From the NCBI GenBank assembly GCA_946480085.1, contig CAMLHZ010000010.1, positions 72,952-136,951 of the forward strand: a stretch of 64,000 nucleotides of DNA, given 5' to 3'. The first letter of the stretch is position 1, and each line of letters begins with the position of its first letter. This DNA is from an uncultured Flavobacteriales bacterium (lineage in GTDB: Bacteria > Bacteroidota > Bacteroidia > Flavobacteriales > Crocinitomicaceae). The position numbers were made by a program, and so were the translations under genes. Shown piece by piece: positions 9,400-17,348 of this stretch. The notes under the pieces were generated by a model that ran no database searches, was not told the origin of the DNA, and saw only the letters and a list, made by a program, of their open reading frames with translations.

Positions 9400-10404
9400 A
9401 TGAGTTTTCAAGTGTTCTTTCATAATTGTAGTGAACAACTTCGAAATGAAGTAAGTACCACTATAACGAATTTTCAGGCGGAGAACTTTGAGCTAAACAT
9501 CAAGAGTTCAGGCTCTACCGGACTTCCAAAGGAGATAACACATTCAAAAAAGGATATTGTTAATTCAGCAAATCGTACAAACAAATTCTTCAATCTGAAT
9601 ACGGATTCAAAGGTACTTTGTCCACTTGCGATTCACACAATTGGTGCAAAAATGTCACTTTTCAGAGCCTTGAGAGGAAATTATCAGATTCATTTTGTAG
9701 AAGCCTCCCGTGATTTCATTGACATTCTACCCGCTTCCCTAAAATTCGATCTGGTTTCACTTGCAGTCATTCAATTCTCAGAATTACTTGAAAGCGATAT
9801 TGCTCAGCTTGCTCGATTTGAAAACGTTTTGTTAGGTGGATCAGCCATTCCTGCATATCTGGAAGAAAAAAGTGTTCAACTCGGAATTAATGCATTTATT
9901 GGCTTCGGAATGACGGAAACCTTATCGCACATTGCACTTCGAAAATTGGGAAATGACTATTATCACTGTTTAGAAGGGATAACTGTTGATTCTTCTGAAC
10001 AAGGAATGATCATTCAACAAAATGATAAAACAATTACTTCAACAGATATTATTGAAAAACCTGATAATAAATCATTTAAATGGATTGGAAGAAATGATTT
10101 TGTAATCAACAGCGGTGGAATAAAAATCATTCCGGAACTGATAGAGAATGCTGTTTCTTCGAAATTCAATGTGAAAATTGTGCTGATTGGAATTCCTGAT
10201 GTTACTTATGGCGAAAAAGCGATTCTGGTAAGTGAAATTGCCATTGATGAACAACTGAAAAAAGAAATCAAACAATTTATTGAAGCGGATTTTAGCAGAT
10301 ATCACGTTCCTAAAGCATTTGTGGAGCACAAGTTCAGCTATATCAACGGATTGAAATTGGACAGATTAAGTTTGATTAATAGCGTAAAAGCGCTGTATGA
10401 ATAA
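9400..10404 (+). CDS. AMP-binding ligase, MenE-like (o-succinylbenzoate-CoA ligase)
   Basis: 334 residues, short for an ANL-family enzyme but usual for Bacteroidetes MenE. The AMP-binding P-loop reads SSGSTGLPKEI (36-46). The adenylate motif is 'GFGMTETLSHIALRK', the hinge region 'WIGRNDFVINSGGIKI', and the C-terminal domain ends with 'GLKLDRLSLI', where the catalytic lysine is expected. MenE activates o-succinylbenzoate with CoA in menaquinone synthesis. No other men gene is in view, so the substrate rests on family resemblance only. The gene overlaps the DnaJ gene by eight bases. Confidence 0.8.
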   Translation: MSFQVFFHNCSEQLRNEVSTTITNFQAENFELNIKSSGSTGLPKEITHSKKDIVNSANRTNKFFNLNTDSKVLCPLAIHTIGAKMSLFRALRGNYQIHFVEASRDFIDILPASLKFDLVSLAVIQFSELLESDIAQLARFENVLLGGSAIPAYLEEKSVQLGINAFIGFGMTETLSHIALRKLGNDYYHCLEGITVDSSEQGMIIQQNDKTITSTDIIEKPDNKSFKWIGRNDFVINSGGIKIIPELIENAVSSKFNVKIVLIGIPDVTYGEKAILVSEIAIDEQLKKEIKQFIEADFSRYHVPKAFVEHKFSYINGLKLDRLSLINSVKALYE

Positions 10405-11254
10405 GTCGCAAGCATATAAAATACTGGGATTATCGTCTGATGCCACAGAGCAAGATATCCGAAAACGCTACAAGAAGTTGGCGATGAAAGTGCATCCCGA
10501 CATCAACCCTAATCCTTCTGCACACGAAGAATTTATTCGTTTGAGTTTGGCAGTAGAATGCTTATTCAAACCTGACCCAGAACCAGTTACACAGCGCAGA
10601 AGTTCTCGTGCTTATCAAAAATCGGATGACGATATTGATACATTGAAAGCACGAATGGATGAGGCTAAGGCGCGCTTCGAAGATCAGAAAAAGAAGAATT
10701 TAGAAGAAAATCAACGCTATTTTACAAGTTTGCTTTCCGGAAAACGCTGGAAAATCTACCAAGCTGTGATGTGGATTGGGATTTTGCTTGCAACTTCTAT
10801 TTCACTGGATGCTGTTCTACCCCATCATTTTGAAGAAGACAGTTTGGAAGGTTATTCAGGAATCGGTCATAGCGGAATAAAGGAGCACAAGATTTACATG
10901 GTTTACCTGGAAAATACCGGAAGTTATTTCGCCGAATCGAATGCTGCAACCTGGACCTATTCTTATCCTGAAGTGTTAGTAGAAAAATCGTGGATTCTAC
11001 ATTGTCCAATGAACTTCTATTCTACAGACGATTTTACCACCAGCAGAACGGGCTTCGATTTCGATATCTTAAGTATTCGCTGGCTTTTGGTAGCTTTACT
11101 CCTGGTTCCCTTACTTCCCTTTTTTAGAAGAAGAATGAACGTACAATTCGTATTCATGTATCAATTCTCATTTTGGTTTGTGGGAATTGTGGAATTGTAT
11201 CTTTTACTGGGGCATTTCAGGATAGTTCACGTTTTGAGTTTGGGATTTATTTAA
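10397..11254 (+). CDS. Membrane protein with N-terminal DnaJ domain
   Basis: 285 residues. A J domain (about 5-60) begins 'AYKILGLSSDATEQDIRKRY' and has the HPD tripeptide (H33-D35) that stimulates Hsp70 ATPase. A charged coiled-coil-like stretch (about 80-115) follows. Hydrophobic segments occur at about 120-137 and twice near the C-terminus (about 220-285). The Gly/Phe and zinc-finger regions of true DnaJ are absent, so this is a type III J protein that probably recruits DnaK to the membrane. The role is not known. Confidence 0.8.
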   Translation: MNKSQAYKILGLSSDATEQDIRKRYKKLAMKVHPDINPNPSAHEEFIRLSLAVECLFKPDPEPVTQRRSSRAYQKSDDDIDTLKARMDEAKARFEDQKKKNLEENQRYFTSLLSGKRWKIYQAVMWIGILLATSISLDAVLPHHFEEDSLEGYSGIGHSGIKEHKIYMVYLENTGSYFAESNAATWTYSYPEVLVEKSWILHCPMNFYSTDDFTTSRTGFDFDILSIRWLLVALLLVPLLPFFRRRMNVQFVFMYQFSFWFVGIVELYLLLGHFRIVHVLSLGFI

Positions 11255-11326
11255 TTATCAATTCAAGAATTATGAATTATCAAGATGCTTCATCTCCTTG
11301 ATAATTCAAACATTGACAATTGATAA
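11255..11326. terminator. Inverted repeat between convergent DnaJ-domain and smpB genes
   Basis: GAATTATCAAG near 11272 pairs with CTTGATAATTC near 11298, and shorter AATTATCAATT/AATTGATAATT ends extend the stem. Its place between converging genes suggests a bidirectional terminator. It is A/T-rich and lacks a GC core. Confidence 0.5.
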
Positions 11327-11779
11327 TTAGCGTTTTAGAGCCCTATCCATTTCACGCTTATCGTCTTTCTGCTTCAAGTCATTGCGTTTATCGTGTAATT
11401 TCTTACCGACAGCGCAGGCGATCTCTACTTTCAACCAGCCTTTTTCGCTTAAGAACAATTTCAGTGGAACGAGTGTATTTCCTTTTACCTTCAGGTACTT
11501 CTCAATTTTATTGATCTCTTTTTTGTTCAGCAACAGCTTTCTATCACCACGAGCCATATGATTGTAGAACGAACCATTTTCGTAAGGAGAAATGTGCATG
11601 TTACGAATGAAAACCTGGCCGTTGTCAAAAACACCATATGACTCCAAAATACTAGCCTTTCCGTTTCTAATGCTCTTTATTTCGGTTCCACTAAGTACAA
11701 TACCAGCAGTAAACACATCCTCAAGATGATACTCAAAGCGTGCGCGTTTATTTTTGATATTTACTTCGTTTTTCGACAT
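11327..11779 (-). CDS. smpB: SsrA-binding protein SmpB
   Basis: 150 residues, normal length. It shows the conserved opening 'NIKNKRARFEYHLEDVFTAGIVLSGTEIKSIR', the 'FIRNMHISPY' segment and the basic C-terminal tail 'KKLHDKRNDLKQKDDKREMDRALKR' that enters the empty A site. SmpB binds tmRNA and is required for trans-translation. Its partner ssrA is in this window at 20389-20792. It is one base downstream of the membrane-protein gene, so probably cotranscribed. Confidence 0.97.
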   Translation of the reverse strand: MSKNEVNIKNKRARFEYHLEDVFTAGIVLSGTEIKSIRNGKASILESYGVFDNGQVFIRNMHISPYENGSFYNHMARGDRKLLLNKKEINKIEKYLKVKGNTLVPLKLFLSEKGWLKVEIACAVGKKLHDKRNDLKQKDDKREMDRALKR

Positions 11780-11780
11780 T

Positions 11781-12428
11781 CTATGCGAGTTTTAATTCTT
11801 TAACTCCTTTTTTTATTGAGAAGTAAAAACATGATATTCCTGCCAAGATAAGCAAATGACTGATGTCATCTTTATTTAACCAAAGGAAAGGATTCCATCC
11901 TTTTAGGTATACGAAAGCTGAAGGCAGCATGACGAGTACTCCCAGCACCATATATTTCATAGAATCTAATCCGTTTTTTTTCAATTTCATTGCGTAAACA
12001 CCCGTAAAAAGAATGTAAGAGACAATGCTATCAATGGCAACGTACAAAAACTTTTGTAAAACAAATGCAGTTGTAACAAGAAGTAAGCTTTTGATCCAAA
12101 TAAAATGCACCCATGGATTTTTGGCGTTGATTTCTTGATCATAACTCAACATTGCGCAACCAGAGAACAAGTTCACTATAGTTATCAATAACCAACTCGG
12201 CATTTTTCCATAAATACCGAAATATTGGAAGAAGGTATGACCTAAAGCTCCAAGAATAGAAGAAATTCCTAGAATTAAATAGAAGGTTTTCCAATGTTTT
12301 TTCACTTGTACATTTGAGCGCAAAGAACTGTAAGCCCAAATGCAAAAAGTACCAATCAATCCATTCGTAATAAAAGCCATTGGCTCCTGTAAATGCAAGC
12401 CAAATAAGTTGTAACTAATTATTTCCAC
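11781..12428 (-). CDS. Multi-pass membrane protein of unknown function
   Basis: 215 residues from a GTG start at 12428. A -7 box TACTTTTG (complement of 12433-12440) ends four bases before this GTG, so a longer TTG start at 12470 would lie upstream of the transcript. Six to seven hydrophobic helices fill the protein, including 'LILGISSILGALGHTFFQYF' and 'HLLILAGISCFYFSI'. It resembles uncharacterised Bacteroidetes membrane proteins (possibly the DUF6962 type, not verified). It precedes smpB by one base. No functional motif is visible. Confidence 0.72.
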   Translation of the reverse strand: MEIISYNLFGLHLQEPMAFITNGLIGTFCIWAYSSLRSNVQVKKHWKTFYLILGISSILGALGHTFFQYFGIYGKMPSWLLITIVNLFSGCAMLSYDQEINAKNPWVHFIWIKSLLLVTTAFVLQKFLYVAIDSIVSYILFTGVYAMKLKKNGLDSMKYMVLGVLVMLPSAFVYLKGWNPFLWLNKDDISHLLILAGISCFYFSIKKGVKELKLA

Positions 12429-12482
12429 GGTGCAAAAGTAATAAGTCTTTGAGATTCTCAAAAATTCCAAGTGTTAAACACT

Positions 12483-12490
12483 TATTTTTG
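12483..12490 (+). promoter_or_regulatory. -7 box TATTTTTG for recR
   Basis: TATTTTTG matches TAnnTTTG and ends four bases before the ATG at 12495. This supports that start over an upstream ATG at 12471 and suggests a leaderless recR message. Confidence 0.5.
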
Positions 12491-12494
12491 CGTT

Positions 12495-13100
12495 ATGAAC
12501 ATTCCGTCAAAATACCTTGAAGATGCGGTAGAACAATTTGGTTCTTTGCCAGGGATTGGTAAACGTACAGCACTTAGATTGGTATTACAATTACTGAAAA
12601 GAGATAAAAACGAATTGGAACGTTTTGCAGAGGTTATTTCACATTTGAAAGAAAAAGTGAAAACCTGCAAAGAATGTGGAAACATTAGCGACGAAACGCA
12701 TTGTTCTATTTGCACCAATCCTCAACGCAATACAAAATTGGTTTGTGTGGTAGAAGATGTACGCGATGTAATGGCTATTGAAGCGACAGGGAGTTTCAAT
12801 GGAATTTACCACGTTCTGGGCGGAGTTATTTCGCCAATTGACGGAATTGGCCCTGATGATCTATTCATTTCTCCATTAATTGAAAAATGTGAAAGCGGAA
12901 ATATAGATGAGATCATTTTGGCTTTGAGCGCAACAATGGAAGGCGATACAACAAACTTCTACTTATATAAAAAATGTGCGAATTCCGATATCAGCATCAC
13001 TACACTTTCACGAGGAATTTCAGTTGGAAGTGAATTGCATTATGCAGATGAGATCACACTTTCACGATCGTTACAACAGCGCATTCCGTTTCATACTTAG
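12495..13100 (+). CDS. recR: Recombination mediator protein RecR
   Basis: 201 residues. It has the helix-hairpin-helix start 'LEDAVEQFGSLPGIGKRTALR', a four-cysteine zinc finger (C58, C61, C70, C73) and a TOPRIM domain with 'VVEDVRDVMAIE' and 'HVLGGVISPIDGIGP'. RecR with RecO/RecF loads RecA at single-strand gaps. The start at 12495 is chosen because it begins the conserved 'MNIPSKYLEDAVEQ' and follows a -7 box; the frame stays open to an ATG at 12471, which would overlap the promoter. Confidence 0.96.
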   Translation: MNIPSKYLEDAVEQFGSLPGIGKRTALRLVLQLLKRDKNELERFAEVISHLKEKVKTCKECGNISDETHCSICTNPQRNTKLVCVVEDVRDVMAIEATGSFNGIYHVLGGVISPIDGIGPDDLFISPLIEKCESGNIDEIILALSATMEGDTTNFYLYKKCANSDISITTLSRGISVGSELHYADEITLSRSLQQRIPFHT

Positions 13101-13161
13101 GCAAATTCAGTTTGTTTCTCAGCGTAAAGGACTGACATTAAACATCTGACTAGCAAATGAT

Positions 13162-13191
13162 TTGTGGCTTTTCATATTTAAGCTATATTTG
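13162..13191 (+). promoter_or_regulatory. Promoter TTG-N19-TATATTTG for mscL
   Basis: TTG at 13162-13164 and TATATTTG at 13184-13191 are 19 bases apart, the exact Bacteroidetes sigma-A spacing. The mscL ATG lies 23 bases further on. Confidence 0.75.
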
Positions 13192-13214
13192 ATTAAACAT
13201 TTATACCAACTAAT

Positions 13215-13601
13215 ATGTTAAAAGAATTCAAAGCGTTTATTTCAAGAGGAAACGTAGTTGATTTAGCTGTAGCTGTGATTATTGGAGCAGCTTTTGGGGC
13301 AATAGTAACCTCTTTGGTAACGGACATCATCACTCCCCTAATTTTAAATCCTGTGCTGAAATCGTTGAATGTAGATGATTTAAGCAAGGTTTCGTGGAAT
13401 GGTGTATTGTGGGGAAAATTCCTTGCAGCAGTGATTAACTTCATAGTAGTTGCATTCAGTATTTTCTTGATGGTAAAAGGGATGAATAAAGCAGCTTCAC
13501 TTCGCAAGAAAAAAGAGGAAGAAGTTCCGGCAGCTCCTCCTGCACCTTCAAATGAAGAAGTATTATTGGCGGAAATTCGTGATTTACTGAAGAATAAATA
13601 A
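13215..13601 (+). CDS. mscL: Large-conductance mechanosensitive channel MscL
   Basis: 128 residues, normal length. It opens with 'LKEFKAFISRGNVVDLAVAVIIGAAFGAIV' (N-terminal helix and TM1) and has a second hydrophobic helix at about 72-92 ('FLAAVINFIVVAFSIFLMV'). A charged C-terminal bundle ends with 'LLAEIRDLLKNK'. It forms a homopentameric pore that opens on membrane tension during osmotic downshock. It is monocistronic with its own strong promoter just upstream. Confidence 0.97.
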   Translation: MLKEFKAFISRGNVVDLAVAVIIGAAFGAIVTSLVTDIITPLILNPVLKSLNVDDLSKVSWNGVLWGKFLAAVINFIVVAFSIFLMVKGMNKAASLRKKKEEEVPAAPPAPSNEEVLLAEIRDLLKNK

Positions 13602-13635
13602 AAGAGTCGATTTAAATACTTTTTGTTGTTACCAT

Positions 13636-13665
13636 TTGGTAGACATCAAATTTTATTTATCTTCG
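13636..13665 (+). promoter_or_regulatory. Promoter TTG-N19-TATCTTCG for the RRM gene
   Basis: TTG at 13636-13638 and TATCTTCG at 13658-13665 have 19-base spacing; the -7 box differs from TAnnTTTG at one position. It predicts a leader of about 45 bases before the RRM gene ATG at 13717. Confidence 0.65.
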
Positions 13666-13716
13666 ATTCGTTAAACATTAAAATTAACGCGGTTTATCGC
13701 CGTATTACTAAGAACA

Positions 13717-14415
13717 ATGACAAGTATTTTTGTTGCAAAACTTGATTTCAACACTACAGACGAACAGTTGAAGTCGCTTTTTGAAGCACATGGCAAGGTG
13801 AATAGAGTAACCATCGCTAAGGACAGAGAAACGGGCAAACCAAGAGGTTTTGCTTTTATCGAAATGTTCAATGAGGACGAAGCCAATAGTGCTGTTCAGG
13901 CTTTGGACGAGCATTTAGTTAATGGTCGACCAATTGCTGTTAAACTGGCAGACGACAGAGGACAAAAACCTCAGGGTGATCGTCCACAACGTCCGCAAGG
14001 TGACAGACCGCCACGTACCGATTTCAAACCACGTGGTGATTTCCAGCCAAGAAACAATGACTCCAGACCGGATTTCAGAGGAAGTGACGAAAGACCGCCC
14101 ATGCGACCTTCGACAGTAACTCCTGACGATATACAACCTGGAAAAATCGAGCGTAAAAAGGAAGCTCCAAAAGCGCCGGTTGCCAATAAAGACGTTCCGA
14201 AAAAGCCTAAAATGGAGGCTTATAGAAAAAGCGGTAAAGACAATCAATTTTTGAATGACGACGATCTATCGGATGAAGAATTGGATTTATTCGGAAGAAA
14301 CGAAGAAGATGATATTGAAGAAGATTACCGTAAATACTTAGTCAACAGCGACGATGATTCGGATGAAGATGATTGGGACGATGAAGACGAAGAAGATTAT
14401 GATGATGAAGATTGA
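13717..14415 (+). CDS. RNA-binding protein: RRM domain with charged, acidic tail
   Basis: 232 residues. The N-terminal RRM (about 3-78) has RNP2 'IFVAKLDF' and RNP1 'RGFAFIEM' (43-50) with the aromatic residues that stack on RNA bases. Next is a low-complexity Arg/Pro/Gln/Gly stretch (about 85-135) with repeated 'RPQGDRP' units, then a strongly acidic tail with runs of Asp/Glu. Small RRM proteins are common in Bacteroidetes and are thought to bind mRNA; the long disordered tail is the variable part. It may be a cold-shock-type RNA chaperone, by inference only. Confidence 0.9.
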   Translation: MTSIFVAKLDFNTTDEQLKSLFEAHGKVNRVTIAKDRETGKPRGFAFIEMFNEDEANSAVQALDEHLVNGRPIAVKLADDRGQKPQGDRPQRPQGDRPPRTDFKPRGDFQPRNNDSRPDFRGSDERPPMRPSTVTPDDIQPGKIERKKEAPKAPVANKDVPKKPKMEAYRKSGKDNQFLNDDDLSDEELDLFGRNEEDDIEEDYRKYLVNSDDDSDEDDWDDEDEEDYDDED

Positions 14416-14460
14416 TTTATGAATTGTGTAAGCAAAACATAAGTCTTAACTTAAATACTA

Positions 14461-14492
14461 AAATCCTTTCGCACTTGTGGAAGGATTTTTTA
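14461..14492 (+). terminator. Rho-independent terminator after the RRM gene
   Basis: AAATCCTT (14461-14468) pairs with AAGGATTT (14481-14488) and is followed by T residues to 14491. Confidence 0.8.
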
Positions 14493-14556
14493 TTGGGATA
14501 AACAAAAAGAGCACCACTTTCGCAATGCTCCTCTTTCTAAACTGGAAGAGTCTTCC

Positions 14557-14695
14557 CTATTCTTTTACAATCTTCGATACCAGTTTCCCGTAATCACTGC
14601 TAATGGTCACAAAATAAATTCCATTCTCCTGGCATTTTCCTTACAGTAACCAGTTCATTGGACAGTTCAGCATACTGGTCGTATAACACGTTGAT
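14557..14695 (-). pseudogene. Broken remnant of a T9SS C-terminal sorting domain
   Basis: On the minus strand, directly in frame after the stop of the 131-residue gene, the sequence reads INVLYDQYAELSNELVTV. After a frameshift it continues ENGIYFVTISSDYGKLVSK IVKE-stop (stop complement of 14557-14559). This matches the second half of a type A T9SS sorting domain, whose usual end is 'GIYFV...KIVK'. One nonsense codon and one frameshift separate it from the upstream gene. The first half with YPNP is missing. It is a decayed tail, seen directly in the sequence. Confidence 0.7.
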
Positions 14696-15091
14696 TTACT
14701 TCACCACACGAACGTAGTTTATTTTCTTCTGCTCTCCGTTGGAACTGCATACACTTCCTCCACCAACATGACTTGTTCGAAGTATTAATTCCACTGTAAA
14801 AATGCCTACGGAATTGAATTTCACTTTCGCAGATTGCGTTTTCGGACTTGTTGGTGTAGCTCCCCAAATATACCAGAGGAATTCCTTATTCTCACAAAAG
14901 TTTCCAATGACTGAGTGAATAGTATATTCTTTACCTACAATCAGTGTTACCTGACTGGCATCTCTGTCAAATCCTTCAAAATAGAAGTCGACGTAGGCAA
15001 CTTGCCCCACTTGTTTCCGGTTCTCAGAGTTTTCATCTGAATATGTATTTTGATCTTTTATCATAGAATTTGTATTGATTGAAATAATCAT
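14696..15091 (-). CDS. Hypothetical protein, PKD-like, probably truncated
   Basis: 131 residues without a signal peptide. The second half, 'AKVKFNSVGIFTVELILR...NYVRVV', has the strand pattern of a PKD-type domain ('F..~GTYTV.L...'). The reading frame continues past the stop into a remnant T9SS tail, so the protein may be a shortened relic of a longer secreted one. Its start overlaps the upstream gene by four bases, indicating translational coupling. Whether it is still functional cannot be told. Confidence 0.55.
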   Translation of the reverse strand: MIISINTNSMIKDQNTYSDENSENRKQVGQVAYVDFYFEGFDRDASQVTLIVGKEYTIHSVIGNFCENKEFLWYIWGATPTSPKTQSAKVKFNSVGIFTVELILRTSHVGGGSVCSSNGEQKKINYVRVVK

Positions 15092-15834
15092 TCTTGAACC
15101 GTGCTAAAAACAATGGTTGCACTATCCGTCCATTCTTCAAAATGGGATACGTTCTTTACCCGTAGTACTTTTCTCGTATTTAAATCATTATTGACAAAAT
15201 AACCTATAACTGTTTTGGCCATTGGAGGCGTATAAGATGTTTCACATTTCCAGGAAATGAAATATTGTTGATGAGGAAGATAATTACCAAGTGGAAGAAT
15301 AATGCCCTGACCTCCAGGAATTGGATATGATGTAGAAAGATCTATCTCAACATTATTAACAGCCACATTGATAAATTTGACAAATTCACCTTCATCAAAC
15401 GGAAACCAGCCGAGGTATAAAGAAAATTGTGGCTTCAAACCTGTGAACAAAAGATTTTCACCCCATGTTTTTTCTTCAAGATCGTTATTGTCCATGTCTT
15501 TTGGTGGAGCGTCCGGAAGTTTTAACTTACTTACATAACTTTGAAATGCCAGGCAACTTGTAGTGTCAAAACTGTACTTAGTAGTATAGAAAATGAAGTG
15601 GTTTTCATCTCCGTTACAACTTGATGAAATAAAAGCATTCAGTTTAATATACTGACCGATGTGCATCAAAAAGAAGAGCTCGTTATTAGCAGTTTTTGAG
15701 CATTTAGTGATGACGTATTCATCATTGAGATAAATGAGTTTCCCACGTTTTCTCTTTTCATCTATTGCAATTTCGAATTGATATGTCGTACCCAAATGGT
15801 CAACAATAGTCGTTGTGTATGTTTTCATGCCCAT
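15088..15834 (-). CDS. Hypothetical protein of an unrecognised operon
   Basis: 248 residues, no signal peptide and no membrane segment. It is rich in beta-strand-like stretches and contains 'DAPPKDMDNNDLEEKTWGENLLFTGLKP' in the middle. I recognise no family. It is third in a four-gene minus-strand run, 14 bases after the previous stop, and overlaps the next gene by four bases. Two in-frame ATGs (15834, 15828) could be the start. Confidence 0.6.
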   Translation of the reverse strand: MGMKTYTTTIVDHLGTTYQFEIAIDEKRKRGKLIYLNDEYVITKCSKTANNELFFLMHIGQYIKLNAFISSSCNGDENHFIFYTTKYSFDTTSCLAFQSYVSKLKLPDAPPKDMDNNDLEEKTWGENLLFTGLKPQFSLYLGWFPFDEGEFVKFINVAVNNVEIDLSTSYPIPGGQGIILPLGNYLPHQQYFISWKCETSYTPPMAKTVIGYFVNNDLNTRKVLRVKNVSHFEEWTDSATIVFSTVQE

Positions 15835-15848
15835 TTATTGTTGAATTA

Positions 15849-16175
15849 TTAAACTGGTTGTTCCGTAACACCTTTAAGGAAAATCGTCATCATATAAGCG
15901 TCATGATTTATTCCCTGAATTGTTCCCCTCGGGAAGAATTGATGATAAATATGATCTACAAAGGCGCTGATTCGGCGTTTTTGTCCGAAGTCATCAAACT
16001 TCAAAATAATCACTTCTTCACGTCTTGGTCCTTCGACTGACGTGTTGAATTGCATAATGACAGATCGATCCATTGATTGAAACTTGAATTGAAAATCAAT
16101 GGCATACACGACGGTATCAGTAGTAAATTCTTTCAGAAATGTTTCGCCACTTTTTGGTAGTTTGTTATTCTTCAT
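15849..16175 (-). CDS. Small hypothetical protein of an unrecognised operon
   Basis: 108 residues, no signal peptide. It has alternating hydrophobic/polar stretches ('VVYAIDFQFKFQSMDRSVIM'), suggesting a compact beta-fold. No family is recognised. It begins 11 bases after the stop of the upstream barrel-like gene and ends 14 bases before the 248-residue gene, so it is clearly part of the same transcript. Confidence 0.6.
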   Translation of the reverse strand: MKNNKLPKSGETFLKEFTTDTVVYAIDFQFKFQSMDRSVIMQFNTSVEGPRREEVIILKFDDFGQKRRISAFVDHIYHQFFPRGTIQGINHDAYMMTIFLKGVTEQPV

Positions 16176-16186
16176 CTTTTAGCCGA

Positions 16187-16687
16187 TTAATTGGTTGTTG
16201 CACTGGGTCTTTTAAATTCCACCTGTGTTGCTCCCATATTGAAGAGTTTCGGATGAACTTTAATAGAGACTTTGAATCCAACATATCTGTTGTTGTTTCT
16301 GATAGTCGAAATTTCAGGTCCGAAAGACAAATCAAGATTGAGTAAATCGAACCCCATGTGAGGATAAAATGAAAAGTACTGTTGGTTGTTTTCGTTTTTT
16401 GAGCGGAAACTGACTTCCATTCCTGCTTTTAGTGCAATAATGGTATATTGAACGTTTGCTGAAACCCCGAATGCCTTGAATTCAGGCAGATACTCAAAGT
16501 AGTAATTATGAGCAGGCCTAATCCAGCCCCAACTGTCTTGATATTTCACAAAGTTGTACCCGACTCCAAAGGCGAATTTTTCGAGGGTTCCATAGCTCGC
16601 TTTTATTGACGGTCCATGAGCGATGTCCTGACCAAATGATTTTGCTGATGATAGGATTAATAATAAAGTGATTCCGAATGTTTTCAT
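16187..16687 (-). CDS. Small secreted/outer-membrane beta-barrel-like protein
   Basis: 166 residues from the ATG at 16687, where a signal peptide begins (MKTFGITLLLILSSAKSFGQ); the frame is open further upstream but without such a signal. The mature part has alternating aromatic strands ('FAFGVGYNFVKY', 'HNYYFEYLPEF', 'QQYFSFYPHMGFDLLNLDLSFG') as in small outer-membrane barrels. It is the first gene of the four-gene run and the only one with an export signal, so the others may act on or with it; that is inference. Confidence 0.65.
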   Translation of the reverse strand: MKTFGITLLLILSSAKSFGQDIAHGPSIKASYGTLEKFAFGVGYNFVKYQDSWGWIRPAHNYYFEYLPEFKAFGVSANVQYTIIALKAGMEVSFRSKNENNQQYFSFYPHMGFDLLNLDLSFGPEISTIRNNNRYVGFKVSIKVHPKLFNMGATQVEFKRPSATTN

Positions 16688-16875
16688 TTTCGTAGAGTTT
16701 ACAGTTAATACTGTGCTGTACTTTTGCAGAACAGCTATGAAAACCAATGTATAGCGTGCTTTTTTATGATATTAGGGTGTTTTCACCAAGCTACGGTGTT
16801 TTTTCCCCGTATTAGTAGTGTTGGATTTTCAATAACCTGAAAATGTCCTCATTAATACTCACAACAGGCTTATGC

Positions 16876-17256
16876 CTAAGGAACTAAAGTTGATGAAATT
16901 CCTAAATGAAGATCTTTGTGTTTTGCTCCCCACTCATCCAATTGCAAGCATATTGGGATAAGTGCACTGCTTAATGGGGTTAGTTCATATTCAACACGGG
17001 GAGGTACTTCATGATACACGGTTCGTGTTACTAATCCATCACGTTCCAGCTCACGTAGTTGCAGGGTCAGCATCCTTTCAGTAATGTTCGGGATTATCCT
17101 CTTAAGTTCCCCAAACCGTTTTTTCTCTTTACTTAAACGTATCAAAATGGGTAGTTTCCATCGTCCGCCCATGAGTTGTACAGCATAAGTCAGATTACAG
17201 TCTAAAAGAAAGTCTCGATTGATCCCGTTTGTTGTATTTTCTTTTCTATTTGTCAT
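16876..17256 (-). CDS. HxlR-family transcriptional regulator
   Basis: 126 residues, with the HxlR winged helix: 'CNLTYAVQLMGGRWKLPILIRL', 'KRFGELKRIIPNITERMLTLQLRELERDGLVTR' and the wing 'PPRVEYELTPLSSALIPI'. These are dimeric regulators, often controlling an adjacent oxidoreductase gene in response to aldehydes or redox stress. Here the divergent neighbour is a Gfo/Idh-family oxidoreductase, and a palindrome between the genes is a likely binding site. Confidence 0.93.
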   Translation of the reverse strand: MTNRKENTTNGINRDFLLDCNLTYAVQLMGGRWKLPILIRLSKEKKRFGELKRIIPNITERMLTLQLRELERDGLVTRTVYHEVPPRVEYELTPLSSALIPICLQLDEWGAKHKDLHLGISSTLVP

Positions 17257-17272
17257 TACTTACAAAATTGTA

Positions 17273-17296
17273 TGTACACACAATGGGTTGTGTACA
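17273..17296. promoter_or_regulatory. Palindromic operator between HxlR and oxidoreductase genes
   Basis: TGTACACA (17273-17280) and TGTGTACA (17289-17296) form a perfect 8-bp inverted repeat with an 8-base spacer in the 92-base divergent promoter region. Size and place fit an HxlR dimer site that controls both genes. Confidence 0.7.
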
Positions 17297-17348
17297 CTTC
17301 AAAATTAGGGTGTTGCTTGTAATTTTACAATCGATTTAATGTAAACAA

